A stretch of 64,000 bases of DNA from JAJAZB01 sp965249815 (GCA_965249815.1 CBDFMV010000003.1:1798001-1862000), one strand, 5' to 3'. Shown: positions 35,101-43,091, counted from the first letter of the stretch. The notes: a model not told the origin generated them from the sequence alone. Numbers and translations are program-made.

Positions 35101-36461
35101 GATTGCGTGGTTTCGCCCGTGGACCACTGGTACGAGGCAAACCCGCCGGGTAAACTGAGTGTACGCCCCGCCGATGGGCAACCCACGCTGATGGTGGGCA
35201 ACGTTGCGGGCGACTGGGGCTGCGAATTACTGAAAAACAGGTTGTCCATCGCCTGACTCCAGGCCTCGGCGTGCATCTGGTGGCCTTTTTCGGTGGGCGT
35301 GTTGCCGAAGTGAACGCACTCCGACGGCCGGGGCACCTGAATTGGATCGGTGGACGGCCCCCGGAACACGTTGGAAACGGACGTAATTAAGTTTTCCTGC
35401 CCCTGAATGATGGTCGGGCTGGTGCGGTCGAGCAGTTGGCCGTTTTCGTAACAGGCCTTGTAACGCGATACTTTTGCAATCACCCACGACAGGTTCCGTC
35501 CCGAATGCTCGCGGGTTTTATCGATGACGTGGGCGATGTTGTCACGATACTGCCCGGACGTAAGCGCCGGCGCGGGTTCCGATTTAAAGTATTCGTAGGC
35601 CTGATTGAGCAGACCATCCGACTCCCCCTGGTGCCAGAGCACCGCCCGCACGCCGAGCATGGCCGTGTAGTAATTGAGCGCCAGCCGCATATTCACGTAC
35701 GGTACGCCCAGGGGCAGCTTGTTGGGCTTTTTGTACATGTCCTCCGTGGGGAGACCATCGGCGCTTTCCCGCCAGTTGATGCTGTTGGTGCCTTCAAAAG
35801 CGGCATTGATAAACAGCACCGGCACGTTCAGACGGCTGGCGAGTTTATCGCCGAGGGGTGCCCAGCACCAGGCCGATTTGCCGTAGGGGGCCAGCGTGGC
35901 GTTGGCCGTGATTTTCGAATACACCGGCGCGGGCGGGTCGTTGGCCGTAAACGTGTCGTTGAAGTAATTGCTCACGCAGTTGACCCGGTCGTCGGCGGCG
36001 TCTTCGAGCAGGTCACCATTGTTGTAGCCCCCCTGGGCGTTGGATTGCCCGGCGATGATGAACACTTCCCCCACGCCCACCCGGTCGAGCGAGGTGACGT
36101 TGCCCACCGGATTGCCGCCAAGCAGGCCGCGTACTTCGAGCGAATACCACCCGCCACCAACGGTGAGGGTTCCGGCAAAGGCCCCACCCTGGGGGTTGGT
36201 CTGGATGCTCTTCCAGTCGAAAGCAAGGCTGGTGCGGGTGCCCGCTTTATCGACCGCCCACAGGCGCGCCTGCACGTTGTCCACCGCCTGCGAATAATAC
36301 CCGGCTACGGTGAAGGTTGCCTGGTTGCTCTGATTTCGTTGAAAAATGGCCCGGTTGGCGGGAAAGGTAATGGCGACCTGGGCCAGCAGCCCGATGGGGA
36401 GGAGGCATATTAATGCCAGCAAGAGCCACCGCGTCCGCGGCCCTCGGAACGTAGAAGTCAT
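32136..36461 (-). CDS. secreted SGNH/SASA-type esterase with repeated discoidin-like/Ig-like modules, PA14 and T9SS type A sorting domain
   Basis: 1441 residues from ATG 36461 (MTSTFRGPRTRWLLLALICL, signal peptide). An N-terminal beta domain is followed near residue 135 by an SASA-like hydrolase: EVFIIAGQSNAQGGYNNGD (GQSN block with the catalytic Ser), AVLWHQGESDGL (the QGESD block) and SECVHFGNTPTEKGHQMHAE (His block). Ig-like modules follow, then three discoidin-like modules (CALTKVRLYPRAGFAYRLVG ... LSPEGGYCNLSEVEFYAGAS) alternating with two Ig-like modules (residues about 577-1172), a PA14 domain (GLRGTYFNNTSFAGAPVLTR) and a type A sorting domain (FDVTVAPNPSAGRVTVDAYL). It likely deacetylates a sugar polymer while bound to it, outside the cell. 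Confidence 0.92.
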   Translation of the reverse strand: MTSTFRGPRTRWLLLALICLLPIGLLAQVAITFPANRAIFQRNQSNQATFTVAGYYSQAVDNVQARLWAVDKAGTRTSLAFDWKSIQTNPQGGAFAGTLTVGGGWYSLEVRGLLGGNPVGNVTSLDRVGVGEVFIIAGQSNAQGGYNNGDLLEDAADDRVNCVSNYFNDTFTANDPPAPVYSKITANATLAPYGKSAWCWAPLGDKLASRLNVPVLFINAAFEGTNSINWRESADGLPTEDMYKKPNKLPLGVPYVNMRLALNYYTAMLGVRAVLWHQGESDGLLNQAYEYFKSEPAPALTSGQYRDNIAHVIDKTREHSGRNLSWVIAKVSRYKACYENGQLLDRTSPTIIQGQENLITSVSNVFRGPSTDPIQVPRPSECVHFGNTPTEKGHQMHAEAWSQAMDNLFFSNSQPQSPATLPTISVGCPSAGRTLSLPGGFASYQWSTGETTQSISATKAGTYSAKVKDGLGNVFLVPAVTFAQDASASGVSVQINASGATCGGTLTLTSTLTGGSGTYTYAWSGPNGFTSSQASPTIANLSAANSGTYSLALSQNGCTVATAQTTVTITCGGTGGGGSCALTKVRLYPRAGFAYRLVGAKIQGSASQSGPWEDVLTVSAASDNTWNDYTPTNQKTYAVWRFLSPEGGYCNLSEVEFYAGASKLTGTAFGDSGGAWGGSGNTFDKALDGNTATFYDANNASGGFVGIANTSCSGGGSPPPSCTAPAAPTLVASASSVCAGQSVTLTASGCSGTVTWSTGATGSSIQVGVGSYSATCMVNACTSAASATVSIATSTNCGGGTGGGGGGGSCALTKVRLYPRAGFAYRLVGAKIQGSASQSGPWEDVLTVSAASDNTWNDYTPTNQKTYAVWRFLSPEGGYCNLSEVEFYAGASKLTGTAFGDSGGAWGGSGNTFDKALDGNTATFYDANNASGGFVGIANTSCSGGGSPPPSCTAPAAPTLVASASSVCAGQSVTLTASGCSGTVTWSTGATGSSIQVGVGSYSATCMVNACTSAASATVSIATSTNCGGGTGGGGGGGSCALTKVRLYPRAGFAYRLVGAKIQGSASQSGPWEDVLTVSAASDNTWNDYTPTNQKTYAVWRFLSPEGGYCNLSEVEFYAGASKLTGTAFGDSGGAWGGSGNTFDKALDGNTATFYDANNASGGFVGIANTSCSGGGGSGGGGTTPPPPPPSGGSGTGTGLRGTYFNNTSFAGAPVLTRTDAKIDFTWASSPASGVNDDNFSVRWEGQIEAVADGSYTFTTTSDNGIRLWINGQLVVDDWQAHTAGEKTGSITLTAGQRYDIKLEYYENSGMAIAQLDWQYAGQGRQRVPQQRLYPPAGTARRALESAENEEPREVAFDVTVAPNPSAGRVTVDAYLPQAATFSVGLYTLAGQEILHRQLTGQAGRNSVQLRFSDQPDGLYLLRVETDGQPTRLYKLLKRAD
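32934..34727. repeat. 690-bp in-frame tandem repeat, 2.6 exact copies
   Basis: The unit starting near 32944, 33634 and 34324 (all GAGCAGGAAGTGTTGGCGAT) repeats with a period of exactly 690 bp (230 codons). By eye the copies are identical at the nucleotide level. The third copy ends after 404 bp, at CGCAACT (34727). Each unit encodes one discoidin-like plus one Ig-like module. Identity at silent positions implies very recent duplication or continued gene conversion, and the true copy number in the genome could differ. Confidence 0.95.
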
Positions 36462-36633
36462 GAAAGTAGCTAATGAGTGGTTAGGGTTGCGGGCTATGAA
36501 AAAAAACACGTCACAGCCATTTTTCAAAAGTAAAGAGATTACCCGGCTCCACCAATTTTTATTTGGCAAAGGCCTGTATTGGCGCGAATCAGGAAAATTT
36601 TCTACGGAAAATCCGAAGGATTGTTCGGAGTGC

Positions 36634-37368
36634 TCAATCGAGCCGCACCGTGCGCTCCTCCGGAATCAGCCGCTGGCCCTGGTAGCGAAGGAAGAGTTGC
36701 GCCAGCACCACGACGTCCTCCCGGCAATACTGCCGGATGCGCACCAAGCCGTTTTCCCGGTGAAAAACACCGTTGACCTGGTCACCGCTGAGGTCGGTTT
36801 TGGAGGAAGGAATGTCGAAAATCGCCGCCAGGAGTTCGAGCGACGTGTAATTTTTCCGGTCGCCGAATTTCCACAATTCCAGCGTGTCGAGGTGGTTGAT
36901 TTCCCAGGGTTTGCGGTCGGTAATCTGCAAGGCCCGGGGCAGCGGGATGCCGTTGACAAGCATCCGGCGGCAGAGGTAGGGGAAATCGAATTCGCGCCCG
37001 TTGTGGGCGCAGAGCGTGAGCAGGTTGGATTTATACCGGGTTTCGAGCAGGTGGGCAAAGTCGCGGAGCAAAGCCGCTTCGTCGGTGTCGGCCAGGGTGC
37101 GGACTTTCAGGCAAAGCTGCCCGCTTTCATCCGGGTGCAAAAAACCCAGTCCGATGACGATCACCTTCCCGAATTCGGCGTAAATACCCGCCCGGTGTTC
37201 GTACAAGTCGGCGTCGGTCTGGCTTTCGCTGGTGCGCAGGTGGCCCGCCTTGCGCCGCCACTGCTCACGCAGGCGCTCGGGTACGGCCTCGAACGTGGGG
37301 TGTCCGGCCACTGTCTCGATGTCGATAAACAGCAGATTTTTAATGAGTTGTGAAAATTCAGCGGCCAT
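36634..37368 (-). CDS. predicted 3'-5' exonuclease (PolB-like DnaQ-fold)
   Basis: 244 residues from ATG 37368 (MAAEFSQLIKNLLFIDIETV). DEDD exonuclease motifs: Exo I LLFIDIETVAGH with D-x-E, Exo II LTLCAHNGREFDFPYLCRRM (N-G-x-x-F-D-F-P), and Exo III RIRQYCREDVVVLAQLF (Y-C-x-x-D). The segment KPWEINHLDTLELWKFGDRK matches the PolB-like 3'-5' exonuclease family often found in Bacteroidota. Likely acts in DNA repair or nucleic-acid turnover in the cytoplasm. It is transcribed alone, downstream of a stop-anchored palindrome. Confidence 0.88.
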   Translation of the reverse strand: MAAEFSQLIKNLLFIDIETVAGHPTFEAVPERLREQWRRKAGHLRTSESQTDADLYEHRAGIYAEFGKVIVIGLGFLHPDESGQLCLKVRTLADTDEAALLRDFAHLLETRYKSNLLTLCAHNGREFDFPYLCRRMLVNGIPLPRALQITDRKPWEINHLDTLELWKFGDRKNYTSLELLAAIFDIPSSKTDLSGDQVNGVFHRENGLVRIRQYCREDVVVLAQLFLRYQGQRLIPEERTVRLD

Positions 37369-37442
37369 GTCGGGTGGGATTGGAACCGGCAAATACGCAG
37401 GCCCGCCCCGAAGCACCAAACCGTTCGCTCAGTTTTCAGTTC

Positions 37443-37518
37443 GCAGCAGGCAGTTTGCAGTAGGCAGTAATTTCAGGTTGGTAGGTTTTACTGCAAACTG
37501 CCCACTGCAAACTGCCTA
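37443..37518. repeat. heptamer palindrome anchored on the stop of the 134-aa gene
   Basis: The left arm GCAGTTTGCAGTAGGCAGTA (37451-37470) and the right arm (rc GGCAGTTTGCAGTGGGCAGT) are built of 7-bp units GCAGTTT/GCAGTAG/GCAGTAA. The right arm begins with the TAG stop codon (37518-37516, minus) of the hypothetical gene. It fills most of the spacer to the exonuclease gene. Confidence 0.8.
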
Positions 37519-37920
37519 CTCATGCAGCACCCCCTCCATGCCCAGGCTCTGAATCGGAATCACGTTGCTCTCGGTGATGCTGTCGGGCACGAAGAGGAAT
37601 TTCTTGTCGTACACCTGCCCGCCGATGAAGTAGCTCACCCAGTACTCGTTGGTGAGGTGAAACAGCGCCGGGTCGATAGGCTCGATGAGGTGGTGTGAGT
37701 TGGGTTGTACCTCGGCGAAGTAATGGCGGAGCGTCGAGGTTTTCTGCTGTACGGCGTCTTTCTCGCCGTAGCCTTTCGACGTGACGAACACGTTGGTGAT
37801 GGGCTGGCGGTTGCGGTTGATGAGGTACACGCGCCATTCGGGCTGATGGAGTTCGTTCATCTGCCGGGCCACGGCGATTTTTACGCCCTCGACCGGCAAA
37901 AACGGAATGTCTTTCTTCAT
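37516..37920 (-). CDS. conserved hypothetical protein
   Basis: 134 residues, no signal peptide or membrane segment. Sequence features include an N-terminal MKKDIPFLPVEGVKIAVARQ, a beta-rich core EWRVYLINRNRQPITNVFVT then SKGYGEKDAVQQKTSTLRHY, and FHLTNEYWVSYFIGGQVYDK. The pattern suggests a small beta-sandwich. I do not recognise a named family. It lies 18 bp downstream of lipB on the same strand, so the two are probably co-transcribed, but no lipoylation role can be claimed. Its stop codon is the outer end of a heptamer palindrome. Confidence 0.75.
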   Translation of the reverse strand: MKKDIPFLPVEGVKIAVARQMNELHQPEWRVYLINRNRQPITNVFVTSKGYGEKDAVQQKTSTLRHYFAEVQPNSHHLIEPIDPALFHLTNEYWVSYFIGGQVYDKKFLFVPDSITESNVIPIQSLGMEGVLHE

Positions 37921-37938
37921 GGAAAAAACAGTCGTAAT

Positions 37939-38709
37939 TCAGAACGTGGTTGGGTTTACGGGCAAAGTCGCTGACGCCACGGGTTGGTGGTCAACCGGCT
38001 CGGCGACCCACTCGATTTCAAACAAAACGCCAAGATGGCGCTTCAGTTTTTGGGCCACTTCCCCAAAATCGAGTGCCACGCCCAGTTCCCGCGCCAGCGA
38101 AGTCACGGCCTTGTCGGCGATGCCGCAGGGCACGATATGGCCAAAATAACGCAGGTCGGTACTGACGTTGAAGGCAAAGCCATGCATGGTCACCCAGCGG
38201 CTGGCCCGCACGCCCAGCGCGCAGATTTTTCGCGGATTCGCCGCGCCCGGCGCGTAATCGAGCCACACGCCCGTCAGGCCCGGCACCCGCCCGGCGTCGA
38301 GGCCGTAGTCGGCGCAGGTGCGAATCACGGCCTCTTCGAGCGTCCGCATGTAGCGGTGAATGTCGGTGAAAAAGTTTTCGAGGTCAAAAATGGGGTAGCC
38401 CACCAACTGCCCCGGCCCGTGAAACGTAATGTCGCCGCCCCGGTGGATGCGGTGGTACGTAGCCCCGACGGTGGCCAGCCCCGCGTCGTCGAGCAGCAGG
38501 TGCTCGGGTTTGCCGCTTTTGCCCATCGTGTACACGGGCGGGTGCTGGCAAAAAAGCAGGAAATTGGGCGTGGGCTGCGGGGGTTGGTCGCGGTTGGCGA
38601 GTTTGACGGCCACTACCTCGGCAAAAAGCCGTTCCTGTTCGCCGCTGGCCAGTTCGTAGTCCAGCAGGCCGAGGTCGCGGAACTGCACGCGTTTGTTCGG
38701 GTGGGGCAT
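37939..38709 (-). CDS. lipB: octanoyl-[acyl-carrier-protein]:protein N-octanoyltransferase
   Basis: 256 residues from ATG 38709. Transfers octanoate from acyl-ACP to lipoyl domains, the first step of lipoate assembly. Motifs: LLFCQHPPVYTMGKSGKPEH, the glycine-rich RIHRGGDITFHGPGQLVGYP, LTGVWLDY, KICALGVRASRWVTMHGFAF with the catalytic Lys, and YFGHIVPCGIADKAVTSLAR with the catalytic Cys thioester site. The length is normal with a short C-terminal extension. Divergent from yraN with 52 bp between start codons. lipA is not in the window. Confidence 0.95.
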   Translation of the reverse strand: MPHPNKRVQFRDLGLLDYELASGEQERLFAEVVAVKLANRDQPPQPTPNFLLFCQHPPVYTMGKSGKPEHLLLDDAGLATVGATYHRIHRGGDITFHGPGQLVGYPIFDLENFFTDIHRYMRTLEEAVIRTCADYGLDAGRVPGLTGVWLDYAPGAANPRKICALGVRASRWVTMHGFAFNVSTDLRYFGHIVPCGIADKAVTSLARELGVALDFGEVAQKLKRHLGVLFEIEWVAEPVDHQPVASATLPVNPTTF

Positions 38710-38761
38710 TTTTCGGAACATTGACTCCCCGAATTTACAAAAAATCACTTGCTTCGGTTCC

Positions 38762-39118
38762 ATGTCTGCCCACCTCGATACGGGTCGCCGGGGCGAAGAC
38801 CTCGCCGCCCGGCTGCTCCAGCAAAAAGGCTACGAACTCGTCGCCCGCAACTTCCGCGCGGGCCGGGGCGAGATCGATCTGATCGTCCGAAAAGAAAATT
38901 TGCTGGTGTTTGTGGAAGTAAAAACGCGGACGAATCTGCGGTTTGGCATGCCCGAGGCGGCCGTTTCCCCGCGCAAGGCGGCGCTCGTCGTGCAGGCCGC
39001 CGACGCATACATTTTCGCGAACGACTGGAAAGAAAACATCCGCTTCGACGTGGTGGCCGTGGTGTTCAGCCGTGGCCAGGAGCCGGACGTGGCGCATTTT
39101 GAAGACGCGTTTTATTAA
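38762..39118 (+). CDS. yraN: YraN/UPF0102-family putative endonuclease
   Basis: 118 residues from ATG 38762. The UPF0102 fold belongs to the restriction-endonuclease-like superfamily: HLDTGRRGEDLAARLLQQKG, ELVARNFRAGRGEIDLIVRK with the E-I-D, and LLVFVEVKTRTNLRFGMPEA with the E-V-K catalytic set. Then RKAALVVQAADAYI and NIRFDVVAVVF. Function in vivo is unclear; probably nucleic-acid processing. The stop codon TAA directly touches a heptamer palindrome shared with the convergent gene. Confidence 0.93.
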   Translation: MSAHLDTGRRGEDLAARLLQQKGYELVARNFRAGRGEIDLIVRKENLLVFVEVKTRTNLRFGMPEAAVSPRKAALVVQAADAYIFANDWKENIRFDVVAVVFSRGQEPDVAHFEDAFY

Positions 39119-39178
39119 ATGGAGAATGGAGAATGGAGAATGAAATGCAAAAGGGCGTTCATTCTCAATTCTCCATTA
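39116..39178. repeat. heptamer palindrome spanning stop codon to stop codon (yraN / 326-aa gene)
   Basis: Plus strand from the yraN stop: TAAATGGAGAATGGAGAATG; minus strand from the convergent stop: TAATGGAGAATTGAGAATGA. Units are ATGGAGA-type heptamers. The outer end on each side is the TAA stop codon of the flanking gene. Confidence 0.85.
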
Positions 39179-40156
39179 AAACTTCTCTTCCTCCTCCGCG
39201 TCGGCGGCTCTTTTCGGGTTTTTGTTCTCGAAAATCAGCTTGCCGCGGTTGTCCCACTCGCGGAGCACGACGGGTTCGGCGGTGTCCCACTTGTCGCGGC
39301 CATACTGGATTTCGCGTTTGGTCCGTCCGCCGGAGCCAAACTGGTGGTACTCGCGCCACTTGCCCACCCGCACCGAGTCGTCGAGCCTGCCTTCGGTTTT
39401 GAGTTGCCCGCCGTCGTAAAATTCCCGGTAGTCGCCGGTGCATTTTCCGTACAGTTTCGGGATGATTTCCTTTACTTTTTTGTGGGCGTCGTCGTAGTAA
39501 AACACGTAAGAATCTTCGGGAAAGCCCTTTTCGTAGCGCACCTTGTCGCGAAGCGTGAAATCGGCGTTGTAGCTCACCCAGCGGCCGTGTTTGGTGCCCA
39601 CGTAAAAGTAGCCTTCCTCCATCAGCGCTTCGCCCACGAAGCGGCGGTACGGCCCGTGGAGCACCTGCGCGTAGGCTTTGTCCTTGATCGGCACGGTGGT
39701 CACGCGGTGGGCGTTGGCGTCGTACCAGGCGATGTCTTTGGCGTACGGACTGGGGGATTGAAATTCTTTCAGCACGAAAAATTCCTCCGAGGTGGTGCGG
39801 TCGCCCTGGCCGAAGCGGTTGACGATGCGCGTCACGGGGATGCCGTCGTACTCACTTTTCAGAAAGCTGCTGGTGTTGTCCACCTTCTTCCGCTTTTTTT
39901 TCTGGGGCTGCACTTTCAGGCCGAGGTCGGGCAGAGCGTCGGTGCTGGCCACGGCGTCAGCGGGTTTTTCCGGCCCGCCAAACAGGCCTTTGATCTGATC
40001 GCGCTTCTCGCCCAGTTCGTCGATGACGGTTTTGCGCCCGGTTTTCTGGATAACGGGCTTGTGGGTGGTCGTGAAGACGGCGCTGCTGTCGGCCCCCGAC
40101 TGAGCGTAGCCGCCGAGGGTTGCGAGACTGAGCGCAAAAAAGAGGAGTCGGTTCAT
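39176..40156 (-). CDS. secreted hypothetical protein with YwqK/MORN-like repeats
   Basis: 326 residues from ATG 40156, signal peptide MNRLLFFALSLATLGGYAQS. After a low-complexity basic stretch (KVQPQKKKRKKVDN) the second half has short strands of the pattern HGPYRRFVGEALMEEGYFYV, GTKHGRWVSYNADFTLRDKV, CTGDYREFYDGGQLKTEGRL and VGKWREYHQFG. This is the K/G-x-W-x-x-Y-x-x-x-G rhythm of MORN-like/YwqK repeats. It is probably periplasmic or on the surface. Function unknown. It is convergent with yraN. Confidence 0.8.
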   Translation of the reverse strand: MNRLLFFALSLATLGGYAQSGADSSAVFTTTHKPVIQKTGRKTVIDELGEKRDQIKGLFGGPEKPADAVASTDALPDLGLKVQPQKKKRKKVDNTSSFLKSEYDGIPVTRIVNRFGQGDRTTSEEFFVLKEFQSPSPYAKDIAWYDANAHRVTTVPIKDKAYAQVLHGPYRRFVGEALMEEGYFYVGTKHGRWVSYNADFTLRDKVRYEKGFPEDSYVFYYDDAHKKVKEIIPKLYGKCTGDYREFYDGGQLKTEGRLDDSVRVGKWREYHQFGSGGRTKREIQYGRDKWDTAEPVVLREWDNRGKLIFENKNPKRAADAEEEEKF

Positions 40157-40220
40157 GGGCACCCAACGCACGGGCGATTTTATTAGCTTTGCAACGCCGT
40201 TGGTACGGCTTTGTTGTTGA

Positions 40221-40304
40221 TCTGAACCTTGATTCGCCGGATTTATGGATCGCCAGGATTCTAAAATCGAGTCGATCCTCAACTCCGACGAATCAAGGTT
40301 CAGA
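40221..40304. repeat. 16-bp perfect inverted repeat between divergent genes
   Basis: TCTGAACCTTGATTCG (40221-40236) pairs with CGAATCAAGGTTCAGA (40289-40304), with an imperfectly paired interior (GGATTTATGGATCGCCAGGA). It sits between the starts of the 326-aa gene and the fucose synthase gene and so lies in the leader of one or both. It belongs to the same general class of long spacer hairpins but with a different unit. Confidence 0.7.
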
Positions 40305-40338
40305 CCCCGTTCCGCCACCCAAAAATAACGCCATTTTC

Positions 40339-41280
40339 GTGGAAAAAGACGCCAAAATTTACATCGCCGGGCACCGGGGCATGGTCGGGTCGGCCCTGCA
40401 CCGCCGCCTCGAACGCGAAGGGTTTCAGCACTTCGTCTTCCGCACCTCCGCCCAGCTTGACTTGCGCGATCAGGCCGCCGTGCGGGAATTTTTCAGCGAA
40501 GAACGCCCCGATTACGTGTTTCTGGCCGCCGCCAAAGTGGGCGGCATTCAGGCCAACAACACCTTCCGGGCCGAGTTTCTGTACGACAATCTGATGATGG
40601 AAAGCAACGTCATCGACGCGGCGTACCGCTCGGGCGTGAAAAAACTGATGTTTCTCGGCTCGTCGTGCATTTACCCGAAAATGGCCCCGCAACCGCTCCG
40701 CGAAGACTACCTGCTCACCGGCCTGCTCGAAGAAACCAACGAACCCTACGCCATTGCCAAAATCGCGGGCATCAAACTCTGCGAGGCCTACCGGAGCCAG
40801 TACGGTTGCCATTTCATTTCGGTAATGCCGACCAATCTGTACGGCCCCAACGACAACTACGACCTGCAAAACTCGCACGTGCTGCCCGCGCTGATTCGCA
40901 AGTTTCACGAAGCGAAAATGGATGGAAAACCGACGGTAGAAGTCTGGGGCAGTGGCTCCCCGCGCCGCGAATTTCTCCACGCCGACGACCTGGCCGACGC
41001 CTGCCTGTTTTTAATGGAAAATTACGACGAGCCGGGCCTCATCAACATCGGCACCGGCGAAGACGTGACGATTCGCGAACTGGCCGAACTGGTCCGGGAA
41101 ACGGTGGGCTACGAGGGCGACATCGTCTGGAACACCAGCAAGCCCGACGGCACGCCGCGCAAGCTCATGGACGTGAGCAAGTTGCACCGCCTCGGCTGGC
41201 GGCACACCACTGAATTGCCCGACGGCCTCCGGGCCGTGTACGAAGCGTTTGCAAAAGCCGAAGAGGTGCGGGTGTATTGA
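40339..41280 (+). CDS. fcl: GDP-L-fucose synthase
   Basis: 313 residues if GTG 40339 is the start (MEKDAKIYIAGHRGMVGSAL), the usual family length; upstream codons translate the inverted repeat and have no homology. SDR epimerase/reductase converting GDP-4-keto-6-deoxymannose to GDP-L-fucose. Motifs: AGHRGMVGSALHRRLEREGF (NADP-binding), VFLAAAKVGGIQANNTFRAE, FLGSSCIYPKMAPQPLREDY, EPYAIAKIAGIKLCEAYRSQ (catalytic Y-x-x-x-K) and GSPRREFLHADDLADACLFL. ManC at 61366 in the same window makes the GDP-mannose precursor; GMD is not seen. Confidence 0.95.
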   Translation: MEKDAKIYIAGHRGMVGSALHRRLEREGFQHFVFRTSAQLDLRDQAAVREFFSEERPDYVFLAAAKVGGIQANNTFRAEFLYDNLMMESNVIDAAYRSGVKKLMFLGSSCIYPKMAPQPLREDYLLTGLLEETNEPYAIAKIAGIKLCEAYRSQYGCHFISVMPTNLYGPNDNYDLQNSHVLPALIRKFHEAKMDGKPTVEVWGSGSPRREFLHADDLADACLFLMENYDEPGLINIGTGEDVTIRELAELVRETVGYEGDIVWNTSKPDGTPRKLMDVSKLHRLGWRHTTELPDGLRAVYEAFAKAEEVRVY

Positions 41281-41336
41281 ACCTTCCCCAACCCGTCATT
41301 GCGAGGAACGAAGCAATGACGGGTTGGGGAAGGTTC
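41279..41336. repeat. 24-bp perfect palindrome between convergent fcl and M3 peptidase genes
   Basis: GAACCTTCCCCAACCCGTCA at 41279 running to 41302 pairs perfectly with 41313-41336 across loop GAGGAACGAA. Its ends overlap the TGA of fcl (41278-41280) and the TAG of the peptidase gene (41338-41336). The inner part CATTGCGAGGAACGAAGCAATG resembles a palindrome known to be scattered in many bacterial genomes. Confidence 0.85.
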
Positions 41337-43075
41337 TATTTTTTCAGGCTTTCCAGTTCGTCTTTCACAAAATTCATCAACCCGGCGATGTATTCTTTCG
41401 AGAAGTCGAAGGGCACGTGGGCGGCTTCGTAGAGGGCGGGCAGGTTGCGGGTGTAACCCAGCCGCAGGGCGGCGAGGTAGCCTTCCATGCCACGTTTGGG
41501 GTCTTCGCGGTAGTTTTTCCAAACCCCCACCGCGCCGAGTTGGGCAATGCCGTACTCGATGTAGTAAAACGGCACCTCGAAAATGTGCAGTTGCTTTTGC
41601 CAGAGGTACGCCCGGTAGGTTTCCAGGTCGCTCCAGTCGGTCACGCGGTCGCTGAACTGGTTGTAAATCCGCACCCAGGCGTCGAGGCGTTCGTCGGTGG
41701 TGTGCCGGGGGTTTTCGTAGAGCCAGTGCTGAAATTTATCGACCGTCGCCACCCAGGGCAGCGTTTCCAGAATCGATTCGAGGTGCTGAACTTTTGCCCG
41801 TCGGAGGTCGTCGGGGTTGGGAAAAAATACGTCCCAGTGGTCGAGCGTGAGCAATTCCATGCTCATCGAGGCCAGTTCGGCCACCTCCGAGGGCGTGTGT
41901 TTGAAGGAATTGAGCGTTAGGTTTCGCGTCACGATGCTGTGGACGGCGTGCCCGCCTTCGTGGAGCAGCGTCACCATGTCGCGCAGGTTGGAGGTGGCGT
42001 TCATAAAAATAAACGGCACGCCGGTTTCGTCGAGCGGGTAGTTGTAGCCGCCGGGGGCCTTGCCCTTGCGCGAGGTCAAATCCAACTGGCCCATGCGCCG
42101 CATGATGCGCAGGCAGTCGCCCAGAAACGGGTCGAGGCGGTTGAAAACTTCGATGGTTTTTTCGAGCAATTCTTCGCCCGTATCGAAGGGTTTCAGCGGC
42201 GGACGGTTCTGCGGGTCCACCTTCAAATCCCACGGGCGGAGTTCGGCGAGTTGCAATTCGCTTTTCCGCCCGGCGGCCAGGTCGTCCAGCAGCGGCACGA
42301 CGGTTTCGGCCACGGCTTCGTGGAAGCGGAAGCAGTCGGCGGGCGTGTAATCGAAGCGGCCCAGGGCGGCAAACATGTAATCGCGGAAGTTGGCGAAACC
42401 GGCGTTGAGGGCCACGCGGTGGCGCAAATCGCGGAGTTGGTCGAACAGCGCGTCGAGGCCGTCCTTGTCCTGCATCCGCCGTTGCTGAATGGCCCGGTAG
42501 GCTTCTTCGCGCACGGCGCGGTCGGGTTGGAGCAGGCGGTCTCCGGCTTTTTGCAGGGTCATTTCCTCCGGTTCACCGTTGCGACCGGTGAGCGTTACTG
42601 TCATGGCCCCGACGATGGCCCCGTATTCCTGTTCCAGCGTTTGCAGGCGGGTGTTGAGCGGGATGTTTTCCTCGCGGAACAACTCGATTTGCCGCCGCAG
42701 GCCCCGCACGGTGATGTCGAAGCCTTCGTCGCGCAACTCGTTGAGGTACGGACTGGCCACGGCTTTTTTGTCCAGTTCGTTGCCGTAGGTGGTCAGGTCG
42801 GGCTGGATGTTTTCGACGAAAAAGGTAAAATCCCGCGTCAGGGCTTCGTCGGTGGTGTCGCAGGTCATGCGGATGTAGCGCCAGGCGAAGTTTTCGGCCA
42901 GAAAACTTTCCAGTTCGGAGCGGTCCATGAACCACTGCCGGAGCGCGGCGGCGGAGTTGATGGGGCGGTCCCTGAGGTCGTCAAAGAGCGGTTGAAGGTC
43001 TTCCCAGGAATCGAACGAAAAGTCGTCGGGTAAAAAATGCCTCGGGGGGCGTTGGGTCGAGAGCAGGTCGGTCAT
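41336..43075 (-). CDS. M3-family oligoendopeptidase
   Basis: 579 residues from ATG 43075 (MTDLLSTQRPPRHFLPDDFS). Zinc peptidase of the PepF/M3 type that cleaves short peptides in the cytoplasm. The zinc motif HEGGHAVHSIVTRNL (HExxH variant HEGGH) follows VPFIFMNATSNLRDMVTLL, and the second zinc Glu lies in TPSEVAELASMSMEL. Other family features are GGYNYPLDETG and IEYGIAQLGAVGVWKNYRED near the C-terminus. No signal peptide. Downstream of the AI-2E-type transporter on the same strand but separated by a palindromic spacer. Confidence 0.94.
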   Translation of the reverse strand: MTDLLSTQRPPRHFLPDDFSFDSWEDLQPLFDDLRDRPINSAAALRQWFMDRSELESFLAENFAWRYIRMTCDTTDEALTRDFTFFVENIQPDLTTYGNELDKKAVASPYLNELRDEGFDITVRGLRRQIELFREENIPLNTRLQTLEQEYGAIVGAMTVTLTGRNGEPEEMTLQKAGDRLLQPDRAVREEAYRAIQQRRMQDKDGLDALFDQLRDLRHRVALNAGFANFRDYMFAALGRFDYTPADCFRFHEAVAETVVPLLDDLAAGRKSELQLAELRPWDLKVDPQNRPPLKPFDTGEELLEKTIEVFNRLDPFLGDCLRIMRRMGQLDLTSRKGKAPGGYNYPLDETGVPFIFMNATSNLRDMVTLLHEGGHAVHSIVTRNLTLNSFKHTPSEVAELASMSMELLTLDHWDVFFPNPDDLRRAKVQHLESILETLPWVATVDKFQHWLYENPRHTTDERLDAWVRIYNQFSDRVTDWSDLETYRAYLWQKQLHIFEVPFYYIEYGIAQLGAVGVWKNYREDPKRGMEGYLAALRLGYTRNLPALYEAAHVPFDFSKEYIAGLMNFVKDELESLKK

Positions 43076-43091
43076 TTTAAGGCTTAAAAAG

